Source: Lysobacter soyae
GTDB taxonomy: Bacteria; Pseudomonadota; Gammaproteobacteria; Xanthomonadales; Xanthomonadaceae
Reading direction: 5' to 3'
Length of the DNA stretch: 64,000 nt
Assembly (NCBI RefSeq): GCF_019551435.1
Contig: NZ_CP080544.1
Coordinates: forward strand, 1,488,001 to 1,552,000
The first letter of the stretch is position 1; each line of letters begins with the position of its first letter. The notes beneath the pieces were generated by a model, which had not been told where the DNA came from, searched no databases, and was given only the letters and a program-made list of their open reading frames with translations. Shown here piece after piece: positions 45,605 through 55,264 of this stretch. The translations under genes were made by a program, and so were the position numbers.

Positions 45605-45714
45605 GGTGACACCGTATTCTGTCGTTGTTCTTGGATGTCGCGCGGCGAACCTGCCGAACGCGAAGCTGGACATTGTACAACGTTTTATTGGGAAAAGACC
45701 AGCCGCCCCGGCTT

Positions 45715-46452
45715 TTATTCGGTCCAGAGGCCTGATTCGCTTAGGAATTTCCGGTCTTTGGCCGACAATTGCGCCGATTTCAGCAAATCGGGGCGCCGCC
45801 GGGCCGTTCTTTCCAGAGATTGCTCACGCCGCCAGCGGGCAATTTCGGCGTGATTGCCCGACAACAAGACGGCGGGCACCTCGCCCAAGGCATGTTGAAC
45901 CGGTTTTGAAAAATGCGGGCAATCCAACAAACCGTTTTCAAAACTGTCTTGCTCGGCCGACTCGGCATCATTCAATGCACCGGGCTGCAGGCGCGCGACC
46001 GTATCAATGACGATGGCCGCCCCCAGCTCGCCGCCCGACAAGACGTAATCGCCGAGCGAAATTTCTTCATCCACGTGCGCGTGGAGGAAGCGTTCGTCCA
46101 CGCCTTCATAACGCCCGCAGAGCAATACCAATCGCGGACGCGCGGAAAGCTCACGCACTTTCGCCTGCGTCAGCGGCGCACCTTGCGGCGAAAGATAAAT
46201 CACGTGAGGCGGCGTCGGGTCGTCCGCTTTCAAGGCGTCGAACGCCGCTTGCAAAGGCTCGATCAACATCACCATGCCGGGACCGCCGCCGAAGGTCCGG
46301 TCATCGACCTTGCGATAGTTGCCTTGCGCGAAATCCCTTGGATTCCAGCTGGAAATGGACAACAGCCCTTTTTCAACAGCGCGACCGGTGACGCCGAAGG
46401 CCGCGCACTGCGCGACAAATTCGGGAAACAAACTGACCACATCAACACGCAT
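45715..46452 (-). CDS. trmD: tRNA (guanine-N1)-methyltransferase TrmD
   Basis: 245 aa SPOUT enzyme methylating G37 of tRNAs with G at position 36, preventing frameshifts. [12 protein letters not shown], the GGGPGMVM loop, [13 protein letters not shown] and the knot-forming [21 protein letters not shown] are all present. C-terminal residues after about 180 form the helical domain ([15 protein letters not shown]). It starts 9 bp after the rimM stop; a 110-bp gap separates it from rplS. Confidence 0.98.
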   Translation of the reverse strand: MRVDVVSLFPEFVAQCAAFGVTGRAVEKGLLSISSWNPRDFAQGNYRKVDDRTFGGGPGMVMLIEPLQAAFDALKADDPTPPHVIYLSPQGAPLTQAKVRELSARPRLVLLCGRYEGVDERFLHAHVDEEISLGDYVLSGGELGAAIVIDTVARLQPGALNDAESAEQDSFENGLLDCPHFSKPVQHALGEVPAVLLSGNHAEIARWRREQSLERTARRRPDLLKSAQLSAKDRKFLSESGLWTE

Positions 46453-46461
46453 GGCCAGGCC

Positions 46462-46986
46462 TCAAAAGTCCGGATCCCAATCCACCGTGATGCGGCGTGC
46501 GTCGAAATCCACCGAGGTCACGTAATCGGGTGTTTTGAAGGGCAACCAACGCTCGCGATCGCCTTCAACCACCATTACGTCGTTGGCGCCGGTGCTGGTG
46601 AGATACGCGACGCGACCGAAATGGACGCCGTCGAGGTTGTAGACGTCGAGGCCTTCGAGATCGACCCAGTAGTACTCGCCTGGTGCCGGCGGCGGCAACG
46701 ACGAACGCGGCGTGTAAATCATTGCGCCACGCAAGGCATCGGCGGCCTCTTTCGAGTCAACGCCCTCCATGGAAACGGTCAGGCCTTTGCCGGCCGGTTT
46801 GCCGCGCAACGTTCCGAGCACGCGTTCGCGCCCCATCGCATCGACCAGCGTGAGCGGCGAATATTTCAGCAGTGCGGTTTCGGGGTCGGTGAAAGATTCC
46901 ACGCGCAACTCCCCTCTAACGCCAAAAGCGCCGTGAATCTTGCCAAGCAAGATACGGCGCTCCGGGTTTTGCGAATCAACGGCCAT
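46462..46986 (-). CDS. rimM: Ribosome maturation factor RimM
   Basis: 174 aa, assists 16S head-domain assembly with S19. The N-terminal RimM beta barrel (RRILLGKIHGAFGVRGELRVESFTD split across residues 11-35) and the C-terminal PRC barrel (PGEYYWVDLEGLDVYN and VDWDPDF) are both present. Follows rpsP by 25 bp. Identity is certain from sequence and order. Confidence 0.97.
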   Translation of the reverse strand: MAVDSQNPERRILLGKIHGAFGVRGELRVESFTDPETALLKYSPLTLVDAMGRERVLGTLRGKPAGKGLTVSMEGVDSKEAADALRGAMIYTPRSSLPPPAPGEYYWVDLEGLDVYNLDGVHFGRVAYLTSTGANDVMVVEGDRERWLPFKTPDYVTSVDFDARRITVDWDPDF

Positions 46987-47011
46987 GGCTACGCCCTGCG
47001 CAGCCGCGCAA

Positions 47012-47272
47012 TCAAGCGGCCGGCGCCTGGGTCTTCAGCGCTTCTTTGTACAGGTTGCCGACCTTGTCGGTGAACTGTGCGCCGTTGGCGACCCAATACT
47101 TGACGCGCTCGAGGTTCATTTCAACGCGCTTTTCCTGGCCTTGTGCGACCGGGTTGAAGTAACCGACGCGCTCAATGTTGCGGCCGTCGCGGGCGCTGCG
47201 GCTGTCGGTAACGATGATGTGGTAGAACGGACGCTTCTTAGCGCCGCCGCGGGTAAGACGGATCTTGACCAT
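47012..47272 (-). CDS. rpsP: 30S ribosomal protein S16
   Basis: 86 aa, early-binding small-subunit protein. [38 protein letters not shown] and [17 protein letters not shown] are signature segments. First gene of rpsP-rimM-trmD-rplS. The upstream spacer contains a TACAAT -10-like box on the minus strand (47324-47329) but no good -35. The start at 47272 gives the standard N-terminus. Confidence 0.98.
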   Translation of the reverse strand: MVKIRLTRGGAKKRPFYHIIVTDSRSARDGRNIERVGYFNPVAQGQEKRVEMNLERVKYWVANGAQFTDKVGNLYKEALKTQAPAA

Positions 47273-47372
47273 GGTGCTTTTCTCTGAGTTGCCCAGCTGC
47301 CGGGATGGCAGGGTAAGCCGGCAATTGTAATACATTCAATGACTTGTGGGAAGCCGGCGGCTAGCCCGACTT

Positions 47373-48155
47373 TCAAATCGGCTGCAGGGGCTGGCTTTCA
47401 ACGGCCAATTGCAGCAATTCCAGCGCTTCCAGGCCTTCGTCGAAGGGATAGCTGTCGATGCTGGCGATCGGTCGGATCCCGCTCGAGTTGATCGCGAACG
47501 CGGACAAATACGCACCCAAGGTCGGCAACGCCAGCGTGCCGAATTCTTGTTTCTTGCCCTCCATCACTTCGGAGGTGCTGATGAGCTGTGCGGTCACGCT
47601 ATCGAGTGCGAGCGTCACCGGCCAGAACAACGTATCGCCGTCGAAACACACGAAGCTCCAGGTCGGCCCTTCGCTGACATTCATCATCGTGTCGACAAAA
47701 ATCGCGTCGTCATAGCCCTGCATTTGCGCGGCCCGACGCGCCATGTATTGCGAAAACATGCCGCAATGTTTCAGTTCGGCGTTCTGCCGCAAAAACGGTA
47801 CAGACTTCAGTCGCACCGGCGTGCTGACGGACGCGCGCGCAGGCGAGACAGTCACCAAGACATCCTGTCCGCGCGCGTCAAGCGGTCGGGCCAAATCGAA
47901 ATGCTCGTCGTAGCAAGTGACGCGCACAGAGGCATCGACCAGACCTTCCGCATCCATCGCGGCATGAATCGCATCGCGCACGCGAATCTCGTCGAGCGCA
48001 GTGCCGAAAATCTCGGCCTGTGCCGCACGCAGCCGATCCATGTGCAGATCGAGGCCGCGCACGCGCTTGCCGCGCACTTGGAAACTGGTGAAGTGTCCGT
48101 AGTTGTTGATCGCGAGCGCACGCGTGTCATGCGTAGAAACGTAGTGCGCGCTCAT
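47373..48155 (-). CDS. Aminotransferase class IV (ADC lyase-like, PLP-dependent)
   Basis: 260 aa fold-type IV PLP enzyme. GHFTSFQVRGKRVRGLDLHMDRL in pieces matches the start of the family, ELKHCGMFSQYMARRAAQMQGYDDAIFVD contains the probable Schiff-base Lys near residue 143, and VSEGPTWSFVCFDGDTLFWP is the phosphate and substrate loop. Members include aminodeoxychorismate lyase (PabC) and branched-chain or D-amino acid transaminases; the exact substrate is not clear. The start at 48155 is preferred to the TTG at 48167. It follows ffh by 8 bp. Confidence 0.82.
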   Translation of the reverse strand: MSAHYVSTHDTRALAINNYGHFTSFQVRGKRVRGLDLHMDRLRAAQAEIFGTALDEIRVRDAIHAAMDAEGLVDASVRVTCYDEHFDLARPLDARGQDVLVTVSPARASVSTPVRLKSVPFLRQNAELKHCGMFSQYMARRAAQMQGYDDAIFVDTMMNVSEGPTWSFVCFDGDTLFWPVTLALDSVTAQLISTSEVMEGKKQEFGTLALPTLGAYLSAFAINSSGIRPIASIDSYPFDEGLEALELLQLAVESQPLQPI

Positions 48156-48163
48156 GGCTGTGC

Positions 48164-49534
48164 TCAACGGAACGGCATGCCGCCCATGCCACCACCCATC
48201 ATGCCTTTCAAGCCGCGCATCATACCTTTGCCGCCGCCGCGACCGAGCTTGCCCATCATTTTTTCCATCTGCTGGTATTGCTTCATGAGACGGTTGATAT
48301 CGGCCGGTTGCATACCCGAACCTTTGGCGATGCGTGCACGGCGCGAACCGTTCAATAGATCCGGGTTGCGACGCTCTTTCTTGGTCATCGAATTGATGAT
48401 CGCAATCATGCGCGGCACTTCCTTCCCGGTGACTTGGCTCTTTACCGAATCGGGGATCTGCCCCATGCCCGGCAACTTGTCCATCAAGCCGGCCAGACCG
48501 CCCATGTTTTGCATTTGTTCGAGCTGATCACGCATGTCGTTCAAATCGAACTTCTTGCCCTTCGAGACTTTTTCAGCGAGTTTTTCCGCCTTTTCGCGGT
48601 CGACGTTGGCTTCGACCTGCTCGACCAGCGACAACACGTCGCCCATGTCGAGAATCCGGCTTGCCACGCGATCGGGATGGAAGACGTCGAGGCCATCGGG
48701 CTTTTCACCGATACCCATGAACTTGATCGGCTTGCCGGTGATGTAGCGCACCGACAACGCGGCACCACCGCGCGCGTCACCGTCGGTTTTGGTCAGCACG
48801 ACACCCGTCAACGGCAAGGCATCACTGAAGGCCTTGGCGGTGACCGCCGCGTCTTGACCGGTCATCGAATCGACCACGAACAAGGTTTCGACCGGCGTCA
48901 CTGCGGCATGAAGTGCCTTGATTTCCGCCATCATCTCGGCATCGATGGCCAAGCGACCGGCGGTATCGACAATCAACACATCGGCGAAAGATTTCTTCGC
49001 GTCGTCAATGGCCGCACGGACGATGTCCACCGGCTTTTGTGTGGATTCGGACGGGAAGAACAAAGCACCGGTTTGACCGGCCAGTGTTTTCAACTGCTCG
49101 ATGGCGGCCGGACGATACACGTCGGCACTCACCACCATCACCTTCTTCTTGCGCTTTTCTTTCAGATGCTTGGCAAGTTTGCCGACGGTGGTGGTTTTAC
49201 CGGCACCCTGCAAACCGGCCATCAAGATCACCGCAGGCGCCGGCACATTCAAATTCAAGTCCGAGGCTTGTGCGCCCATGACATTGGTAAGCTCGTCGCG
49301 CACAACCTTGATCAAAGCTTGGCCCGGCGTCAGCGACTTCATCACTTCCTGCCCGACCGCCCGCACTTTGACGCGCTGGATCAGGGCTTGCACAACCGGC
49401 AAGGCGACGTCGGCCTCAAGCAAGGCGATCCGCACTTCACGCAGCGCTTCGGTGATGTTGGATTCGGTCAACCGGCCGCGACCGCGAATGCGGTTGATGG
49501 TGCCGGACAGGCGTTCGGAAAGGGATTCAAACAT
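48164..49534 (-). CDS. ffh: Signal recognition particle protein Ffh
   Basis: 456 aa GTPase that binds signal peptides and 4.5S RNA (gene at 6121) to deliver nascent membrane proteins. The N domain starts MFESLSERLSGTINRIRGRG. The G domain has GLQGAGKTTTVGKL (P loop near residue 107), DTAGRLAID and TKTDGDARGG. The M domain near residues 320-456 is methionine- and glycine-rich (QQMEKMMGKLGRGGGKGMM). The start at 49534 was chosen over 49561 for its family N-terminus. Divergent from the CcsA-like gene. Confidence 0.98.
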   Translation of the reverse strand: MFESLSERLSGTINRIRGRGRLTESNITEALREVRIALLEADVALPVVQALIQRVKVRAVGQEVMKSLTPGQALIKVVRDELTNVMGAQASDLNLNVPAPAVILMAGLQGAGKTTTVGKLAKHLKEKRKKKVMVVSADVYRPAAIEQLKTLAGQTGALFFPSESTQKPVDIVRAAIDDAKKSFADVLIVDTAGRLAIDAEMMAEIKALHAAVTPVETLFVVDSMTGQDAAVTAKAFSDALPLTGVVLTKTDGDARGGAALSVRYITGKPIKFMGIGEKPDGLDVFHPDRVASRILDMGDVLSLVEQVEANVDREKAEKLAEKVSKGKKFDLNDMRDQLEQMQNMGGLAGLMDKLPGMGQIPDSVKSQVTGKEVPRMIAIINSMTKKERRNPDLLNGSRRARIAKGSGMQPADINRLMKQYQQMEKMMGKLGRGGGKGMMRGLKGMMGGGMGGMPFR

Positions 49535-49624
49535 GGGGACTACGCGGGTGGGACGCGTCAAAAACGCAATGCGCCAGTATAACGGTGTCGCCGTCTGACG
49601 CCCCGTTCATGCGACACTTTGCCG

Positions 49625-50413
49625 ATGATCATGGCCTATCTTTCATTGCTGCTCTATTGCATTGCCACCGGCGTCCTCGGCCGATCGTTGGCGAGACCGG
49701 CAGGTGACGGCAATCGTTGGTGGTTGCCCATCGTGATTTTGGCCATGGTCTTCCACGGGGAAATCCATGCGGAAGCTTGGCGCAGCATCCGCGGTGTCGA
49801 CCTGCGGTTTTATTCGACCCTGTCGTTGACGGCCTTGGGAATTGCTGCGTTGACCACGGCACTGTCGCTGCGCGGCAAATTGGCGGCCGCCGGCATCTTG
49901 ATGTATCCGCTCGCCGGCTTGCTCGCTTTGCGTTATGCGGCACAAGGCCACGGTCACCCCACGCAAATGGATTGGCAACTGCAATTGCATGCCTGGTGTG
50001 CGATTTCGGCCTATGTCACCTTGGCGGTTGCCACACTCATCGCCCTATTGCTGTGGTTCCAAGAGCGCGCGTTGCGGCGTCATCGCGTGCAAACCTGGAC
50101 GCGCGTCTTGCCGCCGTTGACCGATCTCGAGCGACTGCTTTTCCAAGCCATTTTGGTCGGCTACGTGCTCTTGACCGCCACCTTGGTCACTGGCGTGGTG
50201 TTTGTGCATGACCTGTTCGCCCAGCACATCGTCCACAAAACCGTGCTGTCGGTGTTGTCGTGGCTGGTGTTCGGCATTCTGCTGATCGGCCGCTGGCGCT
50301 ACGGTTGGCGCGGCGCGCGGGCGGTCAGATGGACGCTGGCGGCGATGATCCTGCTCTTGCTCGCTTTCTTCGGCACCCAATTCGTCCGGGAACTTATTCT
50401 CAATCGCGTCTGA
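49625..50413 (+). CDS. CcsA/YpjD-like cytochrome c assembly membrane protein
   Basis: 262 aa inner-membrane protein with about eight hydrophobic helices. The MDWQLQLHAWCAISAYVTLAVATL and FVHDLFAQHIVHKTVLSVLSW regions contain the His residues and WAxDY-adjacent pattern of the CcsA/ResC/YpjD family, although the full WGxxWxWD heme-handling motif of CcmF/CcsA is not evident. It is annotated as CcsA in many related genomes next to ffh. Real role in heme handling is uncertain. Two near ATG starts (49625, 49631) exist, separated from ffh by a 90-bp divergent spacer. Confidence 0.85.
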   Translation: MIMAYLSLLLYCIATGVLGRSLARPAGDGNRWWLPIVILAMVFHGEIHAEAWRSIRGVDLRFYSTLSLTALGIAALTTALSLRGKLAAAGILMYPLAGLLALRYAAQGHGHPTQMDWQLQLHAWCAISAYVTLAVATLIALLLWFQERALRRHRVQTWTRVLPPLTDLERLLFQAILVGYVLLTATLVTGVVFVHDLFAQHIVHKTVLSVLSWLVFGILLIGRWRYGWRGARAVRWTLAAMILLLLAFFGTQFVRELILNRV

Positions 50414-50449
50414 ACCTGAATGGAAGCTTCAGGTGTAAAATTGCCGTCA

Positions 50450-50489
50450 CAATAGTTGCCTTGACAACTATTGCGCAGGCAGCGAGAAT
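50450..50489 (+). promoter_or_regulatory. marR-emr promoter with overlapping MarR-type operator
   Basis: A perfect inverted repeat with 9-bp arms CAATAGTTG (50450-50458) and CAACTATTG (50465-50473) covers a consensus -35 TTGACA (50461-50466). Seventeen bp later is a weaker -10 GAGAAT (50484-50489). The start codon at 50498 lies where the transcript would begin, so the message may be nearly leaderless. Autorepression by the adjacent MarR is inferred. Confidence 0.75.
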
Positions 50490-50497
50490 TTGCGCCC

Positions 50498-50947
50498 ATG
50501 GAATGCCAAGACAACCTTCGAACCTCTTCTATCGGCGTGCTGTTCAAGCAGACGCGTGACGCTATGTGGGCGGCCATGTCGCGTGCTTTGAGCGCCGAGG
50601 GGCTGGATTTCACCTTCAGTCAATACATCACGCTGAAGCGCCTTTCCCAAGGCGCGAGCAGTGCCGGTGAGCTCGCGCGTGCTGTGGAAATCCACCCGGG
50701 CGCGATGACCCGTTTGCTGGATCAATTGGAAACGCGCGGTTTGGTGCGACGTCTTGCCGATCCGGAAGACCGTCGCGCACTCAAGGTCGAGCTGACCGAG
50801 GAAGGCCAGAACGCACGGGCACTCACCGAACGCATCGGCGAACAAATCCGCATGCAGGCGATGGAAGGTTTGAATCTGTCAGAACGCGAAGAGTTGGTGC
50901 GTCTGCTTTCCCATGTCAGAAACAATTTGAACAAGGACATTCAATGA
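50498..50947 (+). CDS. MarR-family transcriptional regulator of the efflux operon
   Basis: 149 aa winged-helix repressor. SIGVLFKQTRDAMWAAMSRAL forms the dimer helix, FTFSQYITLKRLSQ and SSAGELARAVEIHPGAMTRLLDQLETRGLVRRLADPEDRRALKVELTEEG in segments give the DNA-binding domain, with the DRR wing. It likely senses a phenolic or drug ligand and controls the genes downstream. Its stop overlaps the outer-membrane factor start as ATGA, and its own promoter carries a matching perfect palindrome. Confidence 0.93.
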   Translation: MECQDNLRTSSIGVLFKQTRDAMWAAMSRALSAEGLDFTFSQYITLKRLSQGASSAGELARAVEIHPGAMTRLLDQLETRGLVRRLADPEDRRALKVELTEEGQNARALTERIGEQIRMQAMEGLNLSEREELVRLLSHVRNNLNKDIQ

Positions 50948-52422
50948 TTTCGCAAACAACGCGCAAGTTGCTGCCGGCGCTGGCAGCCTTGAGTTTGGCC
51001 GCCTGCGCAAGTACCCACGGCATCGCGCCGGAAGGCACGATGCGCAGTGCCGACCGCCTGCATAGTGAGCGCGCACTGGGAAACACCAAGCTTTCTAACG
51101 TGGCTTGGCCGGGTGCTTCGTGGTGGAACGGTTTGGGCGATCCCCAACTCGATCGCTTGATCAAAGACGGTTTGGCCGACGCGCCGTCTGTCGCCGCGGC
51201 CAATGCGCGCGTGCGCAAAGCCTTTGCACAAGCGGGTTTGGCTGAAGCCGGCATTTACCCGACCCTTGGCGCTTCGGCACAAGAGTCCCACATCCAATTG
51301 CCCGAAACCCTGGCACCCGCCCCTATTGGCGGCAAGTTGATGCATTCAACGATTTTGTCGTTGAACTTCAGCTGGGCACCGGACATCTGGGGAGGCAAGC
51401 ATGCGAAGTACGACGCCGCTATCGGCCAGGCGCGTGCACAGGAAGTGGATGTGCAAGCCGCACGCGCGAGTCTGATTCAAAACATCACGCAAACCTATGT
51501 GGGTTTGGATCAAGCCTACGAAATGCGTGATGTTGCCGCGCAGGATGCGAAGCGCAACGCCGGTCTGCGGGTGTTGGCCGCGCAACGTGTGAAAGCCGGC
51601 ATCGACAACCAGATCGTGTTGTCGCAAATCATTTCCGCCGAAGAAGCCGCACACCAACAACAAAAGGCTGCCGAGCAACAAATCGTGGCGTTGAAGACCA
51701 CCTTGGCGATGTTGGCCGGTCAAGGCCCGGATTATGGTTTGTCCATTGAACGGCCGAACTTGAACACGCCGGCGATTGCCATTCCGTCGACCTTGCCGAG
51801 CGAATTGGTGTCGCGACGTCCGGATGTGGTCGCCGCCCGTTGGCGTGTTGAGGCCGCGAGCCGTGGCATCGACGCGAGCAAAGCCGATTTTTATCCGAGC
51901 TTGAATCTTTCGGCGATGCTCGGCGTCGCTGCCGGCAACTTGAAGGATCTGTTCGGTTCAGACGCTTTGTTGGTTTACGGCGGTCCGGCAATCAGCTTGC
52001 CGATTCTCGACGGCGGCCGTTTGCGCAATCAGTTGCGCGGTAGCGATGCCGATTTCGATCTCGCCGTGGCGGGCTACGACCAAGCGGTGTTGACCGCCAT
52101 GCGTGACATTGTCGATGCTGTGCAAACCGCACGCGCATTGGATTCGGAGATCGCCAGTGCGAAAGCATCACGCGCGGCGGCAGACAAGAGTGCGCGCTTG
52201 ACGCAGCAACGCCGGCAAGCCGGCCTTGCCACGCAGCTCGACGTGCTCAACGCGCAGAAGCCGCTGCTGCAACTCGACCAACAAATCAAACAACTGCAAT
52301 CGAAACGCATCGACGCCTGGGTTCGACTGAATGTCGCGCTCGGCGGCGGTGTACCGGTGAATGAAGCCGCTGTTTCGACGGCATTCGACAAAAAGAACGA
52401 CTCCAAGGGCAACCCGCAATGA
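50944..52422 (+). CDS. NodT/TolC-type outer-membrane efflux lipoprotein
   Basis: 492 aa outer-membrane channel for tripartite efflux. Lipobox ALSLAAC places the acylated Cys near residue 21. WWNGLGDPQLDRLI is the RND/EmrAB outer-membrane factor opening, and long heptad helices (about 180-240 and 380-440) build the periplasmic tunnel; SRRPDVVAARWRVEAASRGIDASKADFYPSL in parts is the typical second repeat. It sits between the regulator and EmrA, coupled on both sides by ATGA overlaps. Confidence 0.94.
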   Translation: MISQTTRKLLPALAALSLAACASTHGIAPEGTMRSADRLHSERALGNTKLSNVAWPGASWWNGLGDPQLDRLIKDGLADAPSVAAANARVRKAFAQAGLAEAGIYPTLGASAQESHIQLPETLAPAPIGGKLMHSTILSLNFSWAPDIWGGKHAKYDAAIGQARAQEVDVQAARASLIQNITQTYVGLDQAYEMRDVAAQDAKRNAGLRVLAAQRVKAGIDNQIVLSQIISAEEAAHQQQKAAEQQIVALKTTLAMLAGQGPDYGLSIERPNLNTPAIAIPSTLPSELVSRRPDVVAARWRVEAASRGIDASKADFYPSLNLSAMLGVAAGNLKDLFGSDALLVYGGPAISLPILDGGRLRNQLRGSDADFDLAVAGYDQAVLTAMRDIVDAVQTARALDSEIASAKASRAAADKSARLTQQRRQAGLATQLDVLNAQKPLLQLDQQIKQLQSKRIDAWVRLNVALGGGVPVNEAAVSTAFDKKNDSKGNPQ

Positions 52423-53639
52423 CCAGCGAAAATCCGAGCACCCCGAAGACCGACGTGCCGCCGACCGCGACACCGCTTCCTCCCACCGATCTCAAGCAAA
52501 CCCCGAACAACAAGAAGCGTCGTCGCGCCCTGTTGATCGTCGCCTTGGTGGTCATCCTCGCCGCGATCGCATGGCTGCTGTATCACTTCATGATCGGCCG
52601 CTGGAGCGAAAGCACCGACGATGCTTACGTGCAAGGCGACGTGGTGAGCGTCACTTCGCAAATTCCGGGCACGGTCACACGCATCACCTTGGACGACGGC
52701 ATGAAAGTCGAAGCCGGCCAACCGGTGGTGAATCTCGACGTCGAAGATGCGCAACTGGCGTTCCGCCAGGCGGAAGCCGCGCTCGGTTCCGCCGTGCGCC
52801 AAGTGCGTGGCCTGCGTGCAGCAGCCAACGCCGCCAGCGTCGATATTCGCGCCCGCGAAATTGCCGTTGCCCAAGCCAGCGCTGACGTTGCACGTCGTCG
52901 CGGCCTGGTCGCTTCCGGTGCGGTCTCCGCCGAAGAACTGGCACATGCGGAGACGGCACTTGCCGCCGCGCAAGCCGCATTGGCCGCATCACGCGACAAC
53001 GCTGTGCGCTCGCGCACGCCGATTGATTCCTCCTCGATTCGCGACAATCCGCAGGTGGTTGCCGCCGCCGCGCAGCTTCGTCAGGCCTATCTCGGCGTGC
53101 AACGCGCCAGCATCGTCGCGCCGGTCTCAGGCTACGTTGCCAAGCGCACTGTGCAATTGGGGCAACGTATCGCTCCGGGCACGCCGTTGATGGCCATCAT
53201 TCCGTTGAACGGCGTGTGGGTGGATGCGAACTTCAAGGAAACGCAGTTGAAGAAACTGCGCCTTGGCCAAGGTGTCGAACTCACGTCCGAACTGTACGGC
53301 GACGACGTCGTTTTCCACGGCAAGTTGGCCAGCCTCGGCATGGGCACCGGCAGCGCGTTCTCGATCCTGCCGGCACAAAACGCTTCGGGCAACTGGATAA
53401 AAATCGTGCAACGTGTCCCGGTGCGCATCCAGCTCGATCCGAAAGAATTGCAGGAACATCCCCTGCGTTTGGGTCTTACCATGAGCGTCAAGGTGAATCT
53501 GCATGACAAGGGCAATGGCTTGTTGCCCACCACCACGCCGACGCAAGCGCATGCCACCACATCTGCCTACGATTCGGTCATGGCACGCGCCGATGAAGAA
53601 ATCGAACGCGTCATCAGCGAAAACATGGGCGGACGTTAA
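52419..53639 (+). CDS. emrA: EmrA-like HlyD-family periplasmic adaptor
   Basis: 406 aa membrane-fusion protein joining the inner-membrane pump to the outer-membrane channel. A Pro/Thr-rich cytoplasmic tail precedes one membrane helix (ALLIVALVVILAAIAWLLY near residues 38-56). STDDAYVQGDVVSVTSQIPG begins the lipoyl/barrel domain, a paired coiled coil spans about residues 115-215, and RASIVAPVSGYVAKRTVQLG starts the second half. Length and order match EmrA. Coupled to the outer-membrane gene; EmrB starts 2 bp after its stop. Confidence 0.95.
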   Translation: MTSENPSTPKTDVPPTATPLPPTDLKQTPNNKKRRRALLIVALVVILAAIAWLLYHFMIGRWSESTDDAYVQGDVVSVTSQIPGTVTRITLDDGMKVEAGQPVVNLDVEDAQLAFRQAEAALGSAVRQVRGLRAAANAASVDIRAREIAVAQASADVARRRGLVASGAVSAEELAHAETALAAAQAALAASRDNAVRSRTPIDSSSIRDNPQVVAAAAQLRQAYLGVQRASIVAPVSGYVAKRTVQLGQRIAPGTPLMAIIPLNGVWVDANFKETQLKKLRLGQGVELTSELYGDDVVFHGKLASLGMGTGSAFSILPAQNASGNWIKIVQRVPVRIQLDPKELQEHPLRLGLTMSVKVNLHDKGNGLLPTTTPTQAHATTSAYDSVMARADEEIERVISENMGGR

Positions 53640-53641
53640 TC

Positions 53642-55234
53642 GTGGCTGGCCCTGCGGAAATCACCCAAGGTGAAGACGCCGCGCGACCGCCCTCTGGTTT
53701 GACGGCGCCGGGTTTCGCGCCGCCCAACCGTGCGCTGGCCACCTTGGGTCTGGCACTTGCAAGCTTCATGCAAGTGCTGGACACCACGATCGCTAACGTG
53801 TCGTTGCCCTCGATCTCAGGCAATCTCGGCGGTAGCGCAAACCAAGCCACTTGGGTCATTACCTCGTTCGCGGTGAGCAATGCGATCGCCCTGCCCTTGA
53901 CCGGCTGGTTAACGCGTCGTTTCGGCGAACGCAAGTTGTTCATGTGGTCAACGCTTGCGTTTGTCATCGCCTCCACGTTGTGCGGTTTGTCGGCCAGCAT
54001 GGGCATGTTGGTGTTCGCGCGTGCGTTGCAAGGCTTTGTTTGCGGACCGATGTATCCGGTCACGCAGGCCTTGTTGCTGTCCATCTACCCACCCCAAAAG
54101 CGCGGGCAGGCGATTGCTTTGCTGGCGATGGTGACGGTGGTGGCGCCCATTGCCGGTCCGATTCTCGGCGGCTGGATCACCGACAACTACAGTTGGGAAT
54201 GGATTTTCTTCATCAACATTCCGATCGGCATTTTCTCCTCTGTCGTGGTCGGCCGCCAATTGAAGGGTCGCCCCGAACGGCTTGAACGCCCGAAAATGGA
54301 CTACATCGGTCTGGCTTTGTTGGTGCTTGGCGTCGGTGCCCTGCAAATCATGCTCGACCTCGGCAACGACGAGGACTGGTTCCACTCCACCACCATTGTG
54401 GCGCTGACGATCATTGCGGCCATTTCGCTAGTTGTTTTCGTGATCTGGGAATTGACCGATGACGATCCGATTGTGAACCTGCGTTTGTTCCGCCACCGCA
54501 ACTTCGCGGCCGGGACCTTGGCGATGGTCATGGCGTATTCGGCGTTCTTCTCAGTGGGCCTGTTGGTCCCGTTGTGGTTGCAACGGAACCTCGGCTACAC
54601 CGCGATATGGGCGGGCTTCGCGTCCGCGCCAATTGGCATCCTGCCGGTGCTGTTGACGCCCTTTGTCGGATTGTACGCGGCGCGCTTCGACTTGCGCATC
54701 GTGGCGAGCATCGCTTTCGTGGCGATGGCGCTGACGAGTTTCATGCGCTCACATTTCAATCTGGATGTGGACTTCGAACGCGTGGCTCTGGTTCAGCTGT
54801 TCCAAGGTTTCGGCGTAGCGCTGTTCTTCATGCCGGTGCTGACGATATTGCTCTCGGATTTGGAACCGAGTGAGATTGCCGCGGGGTCAGGGTTGGCGAC
54901 CTTTGTTCGAACATTGGGCGGTAGTTTTGCGGCCTCGCTGACCACTTTCCTCTGGACCGAGCGCGGCGCCGTGCATCACGCCCACCTCACCGAAGCCATT
55001 GAACGCACCGATCCCAACATGGTGCAAACGGTGACGCAAATCGGCGGCGGTGATTTGCAACGCGGGGCATTCGTCCTGGAACGCATGATCTCGCAACAAG
55101 CGATGCAAATCGGATTCAACGAGATCTTCCACGCGCTCGGCATCATCTTTATTTTGGTGATCGGCTTTGTGTGGTTTGCACGTCCGCCGTTCGTGGCGAA
55201 AGGCGGTCCGGCAGCGGCGGCTGGCGGGCACTAA
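53642..55234 (+). CDS. emrB: EmrB-like DHA2-family drug:proton antiporter
   Basis: 530 aa inner-membrane major-facilitator pump with about 14 helices. LASFMQVLDTTIANVSLPSI is the DHA2 motif D1, GWLTRRFGERKLF motif A, and ILGGWITDNYSWEWIFFINIPIG motif C in segments. It begins with GTG. With EmrA and the NodT-type channel it should expel hydrophobic toxins; the substrate is unknown. Last gene of the MarR-controlled operon, convergent with radA. Confidence 0.96.
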   Translation: MAGPAEITQGEDAARPPSGLTAPGFAPPNRALATLGLALASFMQVLDTTIANVSLPSISGNLGGSANQATWVITSFAVSNAIALPLTGWLTRRFGERKLFMWSTLAFVIASTLCGLSASMGMLVFARALQGFVCGPMYPVTQALLLSIYPPQKRGQAIALLAMVTVVAPIAGPILGGWITDNYSWEWIFFINIPIGIFSSVVVGRQLKGRPERLERPKMDYIGLALLVLGVGALQIMLDLGNDEDWFHSTTIVALTIIAAISLVVFVIWELTDDDPIVNLRLFRHRNFAAGTLAMVMAYSAFFSVGLLVPLWLQRNLGYTAIWAGFASAPIGILPVLLTPFVGLYAARFDLRIVASIAFVAMALTSFMRSHFNLDVDFERVALVQLFQGFGVALFFMPVLTILLSDLEPSEIAAGSGLATFVRTLGGSFAASLTTFLWTERGAVHHAHLTEAIERTDPNMVQTVTQIGGGDLQRGAFVLERMISQQAMQIGFNEIFHALGIIFILVIGFVWFARPPFVAKGGPAAAAGGH

Positions 55235-55264
55235 GCCACCGCACAAATGTAAAAGCTTGACGTT

